Origin: Lindgomyces ingoldianus
Taxonomy: Eukaryota > Ascomycota > Dothideomycetes > Pleosporales > Lindgomycetaceae
DNA: 64,000 nt
Assembly: GCF_010093535.1 (NCBI RefSeq)
Contig: NW_022985196.1
Coordinates: 434,001 to 498,000, forward strand
Reading direction: 5' to 3'
Shown: positions 42,205 to 55,000 of the stretch, piece after piece
How positions within the stretch are numbered: position 1 is the first letter of the stretch
How the letters are laid out: every line of letters starts with the position of its first letter
Notes under the pieces: model-generated
Told to the model about the DNA's origin: nothing
Database searches by the model: none
Seen by the model: only the letters and a program-made list of their open reading frames with translations
Position numbers and translations under genes: made by a program

Positions 42205-44212
42205 TCATGTTGTGCCCTTCTCTCGCTCAGTACGAGTATCTGTGGAAAGTTCTTCCTTTCCGCCGCCAGATCGACAGAACCTCACACTTCTCAATCCATA
42301 CCTCCCTCTAATGTACTTCTCGATCTCCCGCTCTTCGACATGCTGCAACAATGGCGTATCAAAAGCGTTCGCTACCACTAGCGGGTTAAAAGATGCCGGA
42401 AAGGGAAGTTCATTCCATCCCCAATAAAGCGGAACAACAGCAACGACTGCGAGTAAGCTGGTGACAACCGCGCAGATTAGATATGGCGTGCTGATGGTGA
42501 ATACGATGGACTTCTCTTGCTCTTTGAGTGAGACCCTCTGAGTCCAGTTTTGTATATTGGGAAGGCCTTCTTCTACCAAGGATGAGAGACCGAAAAGGAC
42601 ATTCATGTCAGTCACGTTGTTGGCGGCTGCAACAGCCGTTCGGAAGGCCATTTCGCGGAGACGATCGAGGGTAAACTTGAGGAACTGTTAGCTCGCAATC
42701 CACGGTTGATTAAGATGGGTGCTCAGCTGCTCATACCTGCGTAGGATCCCGGAAAGTCGAGGAACAGTTGACGGCATTGATATCTCCGTTTAGGAACCGC
42801 TTTCCAAGAAGAAGGCGTGGATCGTTGCCCGCTGTGATGAAACCGCCGCCATTACTGTAGATGGATATTTCTTGGTTGAATTGAGCCATATAAAAGTTGG
42901 GCCAGTGGGTCGTCGAACCCCATGGCGGGTCAACAGACATGTTGTGTAAAGCATCAAACATGTTCCATGAAGGGCTACGAATATTTAGCAAAGTAAGTGG
43001 ACGACAAGGGCAGTAGGGGGACTCGCGTTTGAAATAAAAGAGTGTCGTTCTGCCAATGAGGATGCTGCAACTGGATGGTGTGGTTCCGCAATTCGACCGC
43101 GTATTCGACTACTGCATGATGTAGGGAGCACCGTGTGATTGATAGCTCTCCACCACAAACAGGTTGCGTCTTGAAGAGATTGACAACATCGAACCACCCG
43201 CGACCTTCCACGGCTTCAAAGGCAGGCCGATCTTTATCATCACCATCAGACCCATCGAATCCTTGAAGACTAGCTGATGTGTTGAAAGCTGGGACAGCAT
43301 CTCCAATGCTGTTATCTTCGTCTTGGTACAATCTTCTGACGGTGCTATTTACAGAAGCATCCCAAGCAATTTTGGAGCTTGAGCAGCGTATGTCGAACCC
43401 ATAGCCCTAAAGAATTTTAATAGAAGCAACACGTGGAAGAGCTCCAATCTCACCTTGACCTTACCAGTACAGAGGCATCTACAGGTGCTGCTGCTATGGT
43501 TGATATAGACCGGTGACCTCTCTACATACTGGTCGTACACAGCATCGTAACTCGCCGATGTAAACGTAAGGTTTGGATACAAGTATCCTGGAGGGATAAT
43601 TTGTGCTACTTTCAACTCATAATCGTTAAAGTATTCTTTGACAAAGTTGCTGTTGACCACCGAAGCCCGTTGGAATAGTGGCCCACGGAGGGTAGACGCC
43701 AGGCACAGTATTGCGCTAATAGCAACCATATTTGGGCGCAGATGCAGCAAATTATCAACCGCACCCAAGAACGCTCGGGACTCGTAAATATCATACATGT
43801 TTCGAAGCGTTGTCCCTCGGCTTGTCGTCCTCCAGAAAGAGATGGTAGCCCCACCGGCAAGCGCGAATGCGGTCAGGCCGTCCATGAGGGTTGAGAGTAC
43901 CGAAAGCCATACTTGTGGCTGGATATTGACGCTCTTGACTTGCCACTTGTTGACTGCAGTGGTGTTGCTGAGTACGAGTAGAACGACGGCGGCAACTGTC
44001 AGAAGGAAAACAGCGACTAGCGACAGGAATCCTGCCCAAGGGAAGTGCGCCATCTCAGAGGCGTGAATTGTGTAAAGGGTCACGTCCTCGTCAGGGTCTT
44101 TTGTAGGAGCTGCGAGGAGAGAATCCACGTCACCGCCATCATTCGCCGGCGGTAAAGTATCGTGGTCAGGTGGGGAACATTCATATTGCAATGTAGAGCG
44201 TCTAGATTCCAT
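42205..44212 (-). CDS. DUF3176 multi-pass membrane protein
   Basis: Minus-strand exons: 44212-43454, 43406 to about 43030, 42974-42737, and 42684-42205. The N-terminal half has hydrophobic helices (FLSLVAVFLLTVAAVVLLVL and VLSTLMDGLTAFALAGG), followed by ISFWRTTSRGTTLRNM, the hallmark of the fungal DUF3176 family. A large glycosylation-rich extracellular loop follows, then a last helix (YLICAVVTSLLAVVAVVPLY) and a short basic tail. Function in the family is unknown. The junction between exons 2 and 3 is unresolved. The 3' site (TTTGCTAAATATTCGTAG) is convincing and exon 3 reads well, but no consensus donor in the correct phase lies near the end of exon 2. A frameshift there cannot be excluded. 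Confidence 0.7.
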
Positions 44213-45465
44213 AGCCAGGGAGAAACTTCCTATTATCCACACAAATGAGGTCCTAAGCTTAGATTATCGATTTGATTCTGAGCATTAGGACCACACTGTG
44301 TTGAGGGATCCTGAATAGCGCCTCCAAGAACTGAGGATTTCCGACTTGAAGACGACTTCTGTAACACTGGTGAGCAAAGTACCGAAGAGAAAACAAAGAC
44401 CCCGTACTATTTTCATTTAATAAGGCCTGATGAATCCTTCCATGATTAGCCGCTGCTGTGCCACCTGCTGCCTGTCTCGTCGCTCAGCCCCAAACTCCAC
44501 TACCTGCACTAACCCTCAACGTCTTAGCTTAGCTTACCGAACAGTTTGCCCCGTACGCCCTGCGAGTTCCGTCGCGGTCCGAACGCCGACTCCCAGTCTC
44601 ACTTGCAGGATTCTCTCATCCTCACCCGAAGGTTGAATAAAACATGCTAACGAGTTGATAGACCTTGTTGGTTTCACTGTCATCACGAAGACTGCTGGCC
44701 AATCAGGATCCCCTGCATTACACAACGTGGAGGGGTCTTGGTTTGAATCTCCTTCCGAGGCTTCACCAACCCCATCTTTGCCGAACTGCCTACTTGTGAG
44801 ATGCGGTTCGTTGATTCTGTCGCCTTGGATTGTGCGTTGAGGAAGAGGGTATTGAGCTCCTTGTTGTGTCTATATCTGTGTCTTCATTGTCATATTTATC
44901 CCCTCAGCGACCTTTTTTTTTCCCCTCGTTGTCTTCAATGTCTCGGTTTGTCCTCTGGTGAATTGTTCCTTTCATTGATTATGTTGCCTGTGGGCGGTGG
45001 GTCAAGGAGGACTTGAGCATATCATTGCCATCGCCATGCCTTCACCATCATTGTGTCCTTCATCTATCCTCTACACTCCTTGCTGTCTCATTATTCTCTC
45101 TACACCCGCTGGGTGCCCAATACTGTAGAAAGATTCCTTCTATAGAGCTCTGGCCTGCACAGACTCCGACCTAACAACGGCACCCGCCATCGACGCAGAT
45201 GCGGAAAACCCGGGTGGCAAAGTCGAACCCTTGAAGCAAGAAGATGTAGGGGAAGTATCGGAAGGAAGTATCGTTCTTAGCTTGAAAGCACTGAAGCATT
45301 CGTGCTACCTATCAAAATCTGATAGGTACATTGTTGATTCTAGGGATTTCATCTATCTTGCAAACAGCCTGAAAAGCAACCACAACTAAACCATAGCCGA
45401 ACAACCCAACCCCCCAAATATATACTCTAACCACCCACCTCCCACCAACTCTTTCTCTAAAGCCC
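44213..45465. other. 1.25-kb intergenic region
   Basis: Short plus-strand ORFs at 44430-45016 lack domains. Long pyrimidine-rich stretches are present. It separates the DUF3176 promoter from the EFL1 3' end. Confidence 0.4.
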
Positions 45466-48400
45466 CTACCTCTTCAATGTCTTCTGCTTCTCCGCATCCC
45501 TCGCCCTCTCCCCAAGCACCAACATCCCCTTTCTCCTCCTCACTCCATCCATATACCTCTTCGCCACATTCTCTTTATCTGCCAACTCGCCCAAGTCCTC
45601 CAACTCATCCTCGGTAAACGGCACCCAAAACGGATCTTCATCTAGCATCTCAAAGCCTGTGAACCTAAGCTGCGGAGACGCTGACCCTGAACTTCTCTTC
45701 CGGATCTCGTCCGAAAAACCGAAGGATTCGGCGACGGGCAGGAGTGCGTTGATGGTGAAGGTTTGGTTGCCGGTTGTGCTGGCTGAGGAGGTGGAGGACA
45801 GGGTTTCGGAGAGAATGGTGCCGCGGCGTCGAGTTAGAACAGCGTAGACACGTCCGAGGACGTCGGTTGAGGCTTGTATTTCGCACGAATACATTGCGAG
45901 TAGCATTCTCGGGCTCCAGTCTAAGAAACCCTGGCGGATGGAGTCGCGGACGGTTTTGATGATTTCGCCTGTGAGACGACCTATTCGGTCTGGAGCGGTG
46001 GATTCTGAGGGGGGGATGGCGATGGTGATGTCTTCGAGGAAAACGGCAATGCCTTGGACGGGTTCGGCGCAGAGGGGGCCTTGCGCGGTGGCGAGTTGGA
46101 AGGTGTAGGCGATTTTGTCAATTAGGGATGAGGGCGCGAGGTCGCGGTCGTTTGGGGATGGTTTTGCAGTATTTGGGTGAGAGGACGCTTCGCGAAGCCT
46201 GCAAGTATTGTGAGCATTGAATTCATAGTATATAATCGAGGGAATGGAATGCCTTACGCCTTCCCGCAAATCCCACCCTGTGAAGCATCCACAAGAATAT
46301 TAGGACCTACTCTCCTCGGGCCAAAGGCTGTGATCTTTTCAATCACTCCATCCCATAGTTCTTTTTGACCTTTCGCTTCATCGAATGCTTCTTTCAAGTG
46401 TTGCTTGAATTCCGTCAGGCTGAGCACATGACCAATCTCCAGTTGTTCGGCCTCTTCCATGCCATCTTCGGCAACGGTGCCCTCCGGAGGAGTCTCTGCG
46501 CCACTCTTCTGGCGCTCTTCTTCAGCATGACGTTCGGCATATAGACGCTTAATAGCTCCAGCATTCTTGCCCAAGAACTCTGTTACAGTAGCAGGTAGTG
46601 GCCTCACTCTCAAGCGCACCGAAACCTGTTTACTCGTGGTGACGCCAACCACGGTTCCTCGCGGTAAATTTGGATCTTTCGGTGGATTCATCTCCGCCGC
46701 CGCCACAATACTCTCCCTATACGGGACAATTGGAGCACCAGCCTGGATCTCGCATTTCGCGAACCGTTCCCGCAAGTCCTTCAGACATCTTTCCAGATGT
46801 AACTCGCCTGCCGTGAGGATGACATGCTCTCCACTCTGGAGGACTTCATATTCGGCGCATGGATCGCTTTGCACAAGTAGTTTTAAGCCTTTGATCATCT
46901 TGTCCAGATCGTACGGATTCTGTGGCTCTAGTGCAACGCGAACGATGGGCTGGGTGCCCATGGTGACACCAGCGAGGTTGACCGATCCGGGAAGTTGCGA
47001 ACAGAGCGTTCCTGACTTGAGCACATGGCCTGCAAGGCCACCAATTCCGAAGACGACACCAGCGGGGACTGATGTCAGCGGTTCTAAGCCGCGACCCATC
47101 ATCAGATATAGCGCTGTGACTTTGACTTTCTGCGGTTCAGGCGAGGCATGCGGTTTCGCGGGTGTGAACTTCGGACCAAGGACATAGACTTCATCGCCAA
47201 CACTCAGAGTTCCAGAGTATATACGCGCGAAGCCGATAAGCTGTTCAGCGCCGTCTTTCGCCTCTTCCATTATTTCTGGAGTTTCTGTTCTAGATTCTCT
47301 CACATTAGTAGAACCAAGTGCGTCGGTGAGACCTTCGACATCCTGATTACCGTTCGCCAGTGCCTGTTGGCGCGCAATTTCCGCACGCTTCTTTCGTCCC
47401 AATTCCCTTGCTTCATCGGCACTCAGAGCACCACCTCGGCGCTTGTTTTGCGGGAGCTCGCTTTCAGGCACGGCAACCATTTTGCTGACATACGCGACCA
47501 CCGGTGCGTCTTTGGACGTTTTGAAGTCGGTCATGGCAGATATTACCTCCGGGGAGACGAAGTCAGCCCCTGGAGAGTTATCTAGAATTTCGGGCATCCT
47601 ATCGGCCTGGGCTTTAGGCGGAGCAGGAAGGTACTCAATTACAGAGACCAGGAGTGCAGTAGAGAGGGGAAGCCAGGCTGCGAAGAGCGTAGTCAGGAGA
47701 GTACGTGGGTCTCGCGAGCGGAGGATATGTGCTGGGAGGGTTATGGAGAGAGACTTGGTGATCTTTTCTACCATTACGGGATCTCTGCGTTGACATGAAT
47801 GAGTATATTGCTAGTAGTATGTACAATACAAAGCAAGGAGAGACTGAAAAGGAAAGGAAAAGGAAATCCACGCACCCCTTCCCTTTGTTACCTCCTGTGG
47901 TAGCCTCATAAACGGCCCATATATTGTCGAGCACTAGCTGCACAAACATGGGCTTCAGATGGCGGCCCTTGAGATGCTTCGATGAAAGGACTCGTTTTGT
48001 TTTTGGGTCTAGGTAAAAGTCGCCCCACAATACCTTTTCGAGCACAGAGCGTTTAATACCTAGCTTCCGTTCATACAGTCCAGCGAACTGTTTTATAGTA
48101 AAGGCCCACCCGTCAATGGCGCTACTGAAGATTACGTTATTCCTTTCGGGGGCAAAATATATGTCTTCGTCGTCCTTCTCCTCATACTCAGCGGGAGTGT
48201 TCGAGGTGTCTATGCTGTCTCCGTTCTCAAGGACCGAGGATGAGCCGGCGCTAGCCTTTTCAGCTGCAACCGCATTCAGTTTTTCTTCCATTTTTTCTCG
48301 CCATCTGAGGTCGTCTTCCATTCGCTCTCCCTGGTAGAAGCTGCCCATGACCGCATTCACCTGCTGGAGCAGCTTGCCCAAGTGCGTATACGCTTCGGTC

Positions 48401-49018
48401 GGACTCATCTTCAGTTCTGTAATTAGCCTGTCCATTTTGTTGATCACGAGCAAAGGCTTGAGCTTCTCGATCCATGTCTGTCGGAGCACAGTGACAGTCT
48501 GGCTGCACACACCCTCGACAGCATCTACAAGGACAACAGCGCCGTCGCATAAGCGCGAGGCCGTGGAAACTTCGTAGCTGAAGTCAATATGTCCAGGGGA
48601 GTCAATCAAATTTATCAAGAACTCCTTTTGTTGGGGGTTAGCCTCGGGGGGAGACCTCCGAAGTAGCGAAAAGTAAAGCGAGATGGCGGAGGACTCCATT
48701 GTGATGCCTCGCAGCTGCTCATCCGGTCTCGAGTCAAGGTATCTTATCTTGCCGGCTAATTTTGGGGAGATGATGCCATTAGTAGCGATGAGGGCATCGG
48801 TGAGGGAGGTTTTGCCATGATCCTAGATGGGTTTAGCAGTGGGGCAGAGAGGGAGGAGTGGGGTGGGCAATGCGCACGACGTGTGCAAGAATGCAAATCT
48901 GGTGGGCGTGTCAGTCCGGATCTTCAGATGAAGGGAAGAAGGAGGTTTGAGGTACGTTTCTGATGTCTTCGGCCGCCTGCTGCAGGGAGACAAGCTTCTC
49001 CGGAGAGACGACCGGCAT
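45466..49018 (-). CDS. ria1: ribosome assembly GTPase Efl1/Ria1
   Basis: Five minus-strand exons: 49018-48956, 48898-48878, 48822-47876, 47784-46258, 46198-45466; 1096 aa. Exon 2 is only 21 nt (ICILAHV), and the G1 loop is completed as AHV|DHGKTS across intron 2. Other GTPase motifs: RGITM (G2), DSPGH (G3), NKMD (G4). The eEF2-like domains II-V follow; a charged insertion after domain I (about residues 185-245) is typical of EFL1, and another Lys/Arg/Glu-rich insertion precedes domain II. EF2-type domain IV/V segments (SFGFSDEIRK, PQLRFTGFEML) lie near the C-terminus. Known role: with Sdo1/SBDS it releases Tif6/eIF6 from pre-60S subunits in the cytoplasm. All introns GT-AG; length matches orthologues. 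Divergent from the PH-domain gene. Confidence 0.93.
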
Positions 49019-49743
49019 GTCGACTGCCTCTCTTTTCCTCTCTGTCTCTCTGTCTCGCGGAATGGCAGGACGTGGAAATTCCTGTGGGCAGTGTGCGGGC
49101 GGCTGACTCTGGCCAAAAGCGAGTAGGCGGTCGGTGGCCAAAGGGTATTGCCGCGCGCAGGGAGAGGAAGTTTCAACGGCGGATATTGTTTCAAAGTGCA
49201 GGGATCAAAAATAACAGAATGAAGGGGAGGCGATGTGGAATAGGGAATAGGCAGTTGGGGGGGGGTGAAGAAAGGTTGGTTGGTTGCGAAGGGGAGATTT
49301 TTTGGAGCCAGAAACGCCTCCGAAACCCCGCCAAAAACAGCGGGAGGGTGTGGCGCGGGCTCGGCGGCGGCAGCACAAGACGTCAGTCCTCGTGAGCCAC
49401 TGGAAACCGCCCGGCGCTGCTGCTTGAGCTCCACCTCCAGGTCGCGTCAACCGTGGCTCGAGAATAATTTCGCGCCTTGTCCACGGCTCCTCCCATAAGT
49501 ACCTTGTCCATTGTCCTCTGTCTGGGCCCTCATCCCTCACTGGCGGCGGTCCCTGCTCGATGCATTTCTGGCATCTCCCCTGTCTCGCCTGCTCAATTAG
49601 CACCTCCCTCATATAACACCACCGCCATATAACCCCCCGCAGTCACGGGCAGCTAGCACCAGCACATGCGTATATCACGCTGTTAGCCTCGCGTGCCTCT
49701 CAATTGCCTTTTGCATGTAGAACACTCGTCGCTCACCTCGACC
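49019..49743. promoter_or_regulatory. bidirectional promoter region of EFL1 and the tandem-PH gene
   Basis: The two start codons are 725 bp apart and point away from each other. The region is GC-rich, with purine-rich tracts near 49200-49290. ORFs here (48823-49434, 49205-49612 and others) have no domain and are mostly antisense or upstream extensions. No specific operator is assigned. Confidence 0.45.
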
Positions 49744-51201
49744 ATGGCGGAACACATCCCACAACCACCCTCCAAACCCTTCCCCATCCGCCCACTCGCC
49801 CCTAAAGGCATGAAGATCGAAACGCCACTCCTAGATCCGCGTGTAGAGACTCTCAAAACTAATCACGGCAATGTCGGGGTTCTGTCGCCCGTCAATCAGA
49901 ACGGGAGCTTCGAATTCGATCGCGTTATAAAGTCCGGCATGGTGCTCAAGAGGACGCGCAAGACCAAGGCAAGCCTCCAAAATTAGAGCTCCTAGAGTGC
50001 TTACTGACGGTTTTGGCAGTCGTGGAAGCCTATCTACCTCGTCCTACGGCCAAACCTCCTCTCCATCTACAAAGACAAGGCCGAGACCAGGCTGCGGCAC
50101 CAGATTACCCTCTCTGAAGAAATTACGGCGGTCGCGCGCCAGAAAGACTCCAAGAAAAAGATGGATCACGTGTTCGGCTTGTTTTCACCCTCTCGGAACT
50201 ACCACCTCGGCGCGTCTAGCGAGCAAGATGCACAGGAATGGGTCGAGGCTATTCGGAGAGAGGCGCGCATCGACGAGGAAGAGGAGGAGATGATCCTCAT
50301 GAGCCCGTCTGGAAACAAAAATACATTCATGGGCTTTGATCGGGCGAAACGCGAGCATCTTGGATCAAGCTCCTCTGAAGCTGAGCCTAGACCCTCCACT
50401 TCCATCGCCCCCGAGAACATGCACAGCGCGCGACGAACCTCGCACACCGTGAACTACTCCGGCAATGATATGGGCTCACTCTCAGACTTCTCCGATACAG
50501 GTGGAGCCTTGCATACCGCTCTCCAGAGCTCCTCCATCTCCCTCCCGCGAGATTCCCATCCACAGAACCGCAACGTTAGCCAAGGGAGCAACATCGGCGC
50601 AACACCTGACGACGAGCGCGTTATTTACCACGGCTGGCTCTACGTGCTGAAGTCCAAAGGTGGCGTTCGGCAATGGAAGAAGGTATGGGTCGTGCTACGT
50701 CCCAAGACCCTCGGCCTCTACAAAAACGAAGAAGAATACTCTGCGAACCTCATCATACCGTTCTCGAGCATAATTAACGCGGTTGATATCGACCCGGTGT
50801 CGAAAAGCAAGAAATACTGCATCCAAATCATCTCTGAAGAAAAGAACTTCCGCTTTTGTGCCGAGAGTGAGGACTCGTTGGCAAAGTGGCTTGGCGCGTT
50901 GAAAAGTCTGCTGGTGAAGAGGAAGGAAGCGGAGCAACCGAGAGTGATTGCCACAACACCAAATGCGCCCGGCGCCCAACAACATGCTCAGCAGGCTGCA
51001 GCCCCGAAACCGAGATCCACCAGTGGACAACAGCCTCTTCAAGGAGTGCCAACTACAGCTACAAATGGATCGCAACAACAGCATATCCAGCAACCTACAG
51101 CGTCGAAAACAAGATCCGCAAGCGAGCAGCGGCCTCTCCAAGGAACGACAGCGGCAACCACAAGCAGCGCACAACCACAAAACTCCCAAAATCAAAAGTG
51201 A
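49744..51201 (+). CDS. tandem PH-domain protein
   Basis: Two exons, 49744-49968 and 50020-51201, encode 468 aa. The intron has a GC donor (AAG|GCAAGC) and a normal TTTTGGCAG acceptor; without splicing the frame stops soon after. PH domain 1 spans about residues 62-178 (VIKSGMVLKRTRKTK joined to SWKPIYLVLR, ending with the conserved Trp in AQEWVEAI). PH domain 2 spans about residues 300-400 (YHGWLYVLKSKGGVRQWKKV, then SEDSLAKWLGALKSL). The linker is Ser-rich and the C-terminus Gln/Ala/Thr-rich. Architecture resembles yeast Opy1 and animal TAPP proteins, which bind phosphoinositides at the plasma membrane. Orthology to Opy1 is not established here. Confidence 0.85.
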
Positions 51202-52013
51202 TTGATGTTACTACCCCTTTTATTGGTCTCTCTGACTAGATCATGAAACTGCCGATTTCTTCCTTCTGGCACAAATCGCAACCTACTCGCCATACCTCCA
51301 CCCCCGACCCCTGTAAATACCCGGGGTAAATACCACACAACACAACATAGTTACCCCTTTTCCTTTGTTAGTCACGCAACCACACTTCTACTACCACATC
51401 GAGCTTGATACTACACCCCTATCTACCACAGTAGTCTATTTGCACCTCTCCTAGCGTCCACACGATTGACATGATTTATGATATCCATCCCACTCCACCG
51501 AAGTTGGCTTAGTCAACACCCCACTGCATTGAATGCTGGGCTTGGCTTGTTGATGGGGACGGGGCTATCTGCGGTTCCATGCGTTTGAAGTAATTGTAGT
51601 GTAGTGTAATACATAGTATAGTAATATTTTAATTGAGTGGAGTCGATTGGATGTTGGATGGAAAAACAGAAAAGAATGACAGAAGTCGTGAATTGGATTA
51701 GATTGGGTTGGCTCAGGGGGAGTGGAGCGGAATGGAGCGAAGTGGACTCGAGGTGTATCGCTTATGCGGTAGTTTGAATTGAAGAATTTCGAGCCATTCA
51801 TTTCACCCAGACTGCCCGCACGTACATGCTAATTATCTTATTTAGATCAGACCTGCGTGATGGCATTCGCAGACGTATTCTCCTCCCTCTCTTCCTAATC
51901 CACCTGAACCCAACTACGGCTTACTATTACACGCATCCGCCATGCTACCCTCACTCGTCAATCCAACACCAGCTAGCTAACTCTATATCTCCATTTTCAT
52001 ATCCCCCTGCCCT
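51202..52013. other. convergent intergenic region
   Basis: Lies between the 3' ends of the PH-domain gene and the CorA-like gene. No supported ORF. Confidence 0.45.
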
Positions 52014-55000
52014 TCAATCGTAATAATACCCCCTCCCCTGCATCCCCGTTCTTGTCCTTGCCCGTGTTCCACTCCCACCATGCCCCTTCTTAACCCACTC
52101 ATACTCCTTCCCCCCCGCCCTACTATATCTACCCTCACCATATCTACCCCCTTCATACGCCTCAGTCCTCCCCCTCCTCTTCCTTCTCTCCCGCAGATTC
52201 CTCGTATGCTGAAATAAAACCTCACACTCACCACCCCCCATCTCGCGCAATAGAATATAGTAATCCGGATCCTTAGGGTCGTATTCCCAGGGGATTTTGT
52301 AGGTAGCTAGGGTGGCGGTGTCGAGATAGCCTTTGTGGATTTTGGGGAAGGTGGGGGCGGTAGGATCGAGGAAGGGAGCGGAGGTTTGGTTTGTTTGGGT
52401 TTGTGTTTGTGTCTGGGTGGAGGGGTAGAAGGGTGCAGGAGGGGGTGGGGGTGGAGGACGGGGAGGGAGAGAGTATTGGCCGTAGCTTCGGCGTCGATTG
52501 GATCGGATTTGAATTTCAGGTGCTAGTTTATTGGAGATAGGGGGTGGAGCCGGAGGAGGAGCGTTGTACATCTGCTCCCTTTGCGTCCACCATCGTGTAT
52601 CAGTTTTCGTTCTCGATTCCGAGAACGGATTCGCATTTGAATCCGCGTAGATCCAATCCTCTTCATTTCCATATGTCCCCTGCCCAGCTCCAGCTTTATT
52701 CGGGTTATCTTGAACGCCGCCGAGGGAGCGGATGTAGCGTTGTAATACAATATCGTTGTGTGTATACGGCGGCGCGAACTCCGCTTCATCGGCCAACGAC
52801 TTATAATCCAGAGTCGAACTCGACGGCGACGTAAGTCTAGCCGCGGCGTTTTTCCTCTGCGCGACTGTAATCCCGCGCGCGCTCGTCCGCGTATCTTGCT
52901 TTCCTGTGAAAAGTCTCGCATAGCTAGCGATATTGTCACGGATCTCATCGCCATTATATGCGATCAAAAGGATACTGCCCATTGTGACGGCAGTCAGCGG
53001 AATCGCAATTTCCCAAAACAGCGATTGCTTGCTGGTCATGTCGCGGATATCCGAAGTATTCATTCCGAGATAGGATGTTACGAATGATAGGGGCAGGAAG
53101 ATGATTGTGACAACCGTGAAGACAAGAATCGCTTTTCCGTGGTCTTCTTCGTTGATTTCTGCCGATTGCTTGGTGCTTTCAGAGAGGGGACCGCATTTTT
53201 CTATCATCTCGCTGAAATCGGCTTTAGCGTCTAATAGCGATTCTAGACACGACTGGAGTACGAGCCGTTCGTGCGGGAACATAGCGCCGCGGGAGGGGAT
53301 GTCATTGGGATAGCTTGTGGGATTCAGGACCGCAGCATACGACTCTATGAGTTTGGTTTGCCAAGCATTGATACTCGAGAGGGCGGAGAGTTCTTCCTGA
53401 AGGAGCTTTATGCTGCGGAGGAGGCGTTTGGAGGGGCGGTGGTTGACTGTAAATTGGAGCGTGGAGAGGTATTCATAGTAGAGGTCTGCGACTGCCATGC
53501 TGTTGTCTACGGGCTTGACAAGTAGTCTTCTCATGAGCCACGAACACAGATACTCTGGGCCTAGAGAAAGACGCTTTAGGTAGTCAAATGTGCCTTTAGA
53601 ATGGGCCATGAGACAAAGATCTTTCCTTGCTGCTGCTATACTGGTTTTCACGCCATCGCAAAAGCGACCTAGGACTTGCAAACCCTCCGTGGAAAACGGC
53701 AGCATATACTCCATATCGTCAAAGTTTGTGAGTTTATTCTCGTAAACTTCTTCTGTGTAATACACCGCTCGTTCGACAGCGAAGAAAAATTGAACGACCC
53801 TTTGAAGCGTCTTATGAAGCTCAGGTGGGAAACTGTAAATATCTGACATTTTCCCGTCGGTGTCTGTGACACCTTGAGCCAGCTCGCGTGTTTCTCTAAG
53901 AAGCGTGCGCGCTTCGTCGTTGGCTTGTTCGAATATCGCGAGAAAGCCGGCGTTTACTTCTTCGACGAGAATTTGTCCCGAATTACGTATCCAACCTTGC
54001 AACTCGGAGTCGGCTTCTTTCTCGCTGGTGTTATGCGGCCCTGGGTTTGCCCATTTTCCAGAAATGGCTGGCCCTGCTAGGTGAACTCGTAAGTGCTCCA
54101 GAGCGCCGTTCGGGTCGTCGTAAGCACGATTACGTCGACATCTTCTACATGCTTTGATGGTCTGGTTGAGAGCATCGTTCCCGGGCAGTGGAGTGTATTT
54201 GCCTTTTTGAAAAGTGTTGTGGCACGTACGGATAAACCATTTACGATCACCGAATTCTGGAGAGCGCCATTCGGGGTCGGTGTATTCAGCTGCGTCACGT
54301 TCGCTGGACGGGCGGCGCTGTTGCACCTGGCCGGTGATTTTCGCAACGTTTGCCATAGCGCCCCAGACTTTTCGCAGCATTGTGCTCTTGTCTACGTCCC
54401 ATACAAATAGCTTCAGAATTGAATTAACCAGGTCGGTCAGCTCTGCGGCAGAGGAGGTGATCTTGGCACACTGGTCATCGACAATGGTCTGATGTCTCGT
54501 CCGAGTTGACGGGCCCTTCCCCAGGTTCGCTACGTTTTGTAAAAGGGAGGTGAAGCGATCCTGTAGTTGCACCATTGTCTCTTCCGGAATGGAAGAGTAA
54601 TACTTGGTCGAGGTAAACGAACGTTCCACAATGTGTATGGCGTCATATTCAGACATGGTTTCTGACATTACTGCCTTTTCGACCCTCTCGAGGCATTCCA
54701 TGGAGTGACGTACCTCCGGTGGAATAAAGTCAAATTGCTGCCTTGTTTGCTCCTTTGCGTTGGATGCTATGTTAGTGCTCATGTTTGCCGGGGGGGATTT
54801 GAAGTCGGGCTTGCCATCTTCCTTCATTGAAATATGTGACCAGAAGAAGAATGGCGGGATCGCACTTTTCGACACCACAGCACCGAGAGATGATTCAGGC
54901 TTTCCTTCCTTCCATTTCAGATCCAGCTCTTTCTCTTTCTCCTCATCCAAAGTCGAAAGGTCGATGAAAATGGCATTCTGGTTTTGTATTATGTCAAGCC

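Noticed and set aside
48823..49434. 203-codon minus-strand ORF at the 5' end of EFL1
   Set aside because: Runs through EFL1 introns and the promoter in another frame; the spliced EFL1 exons explain the conserved residues.
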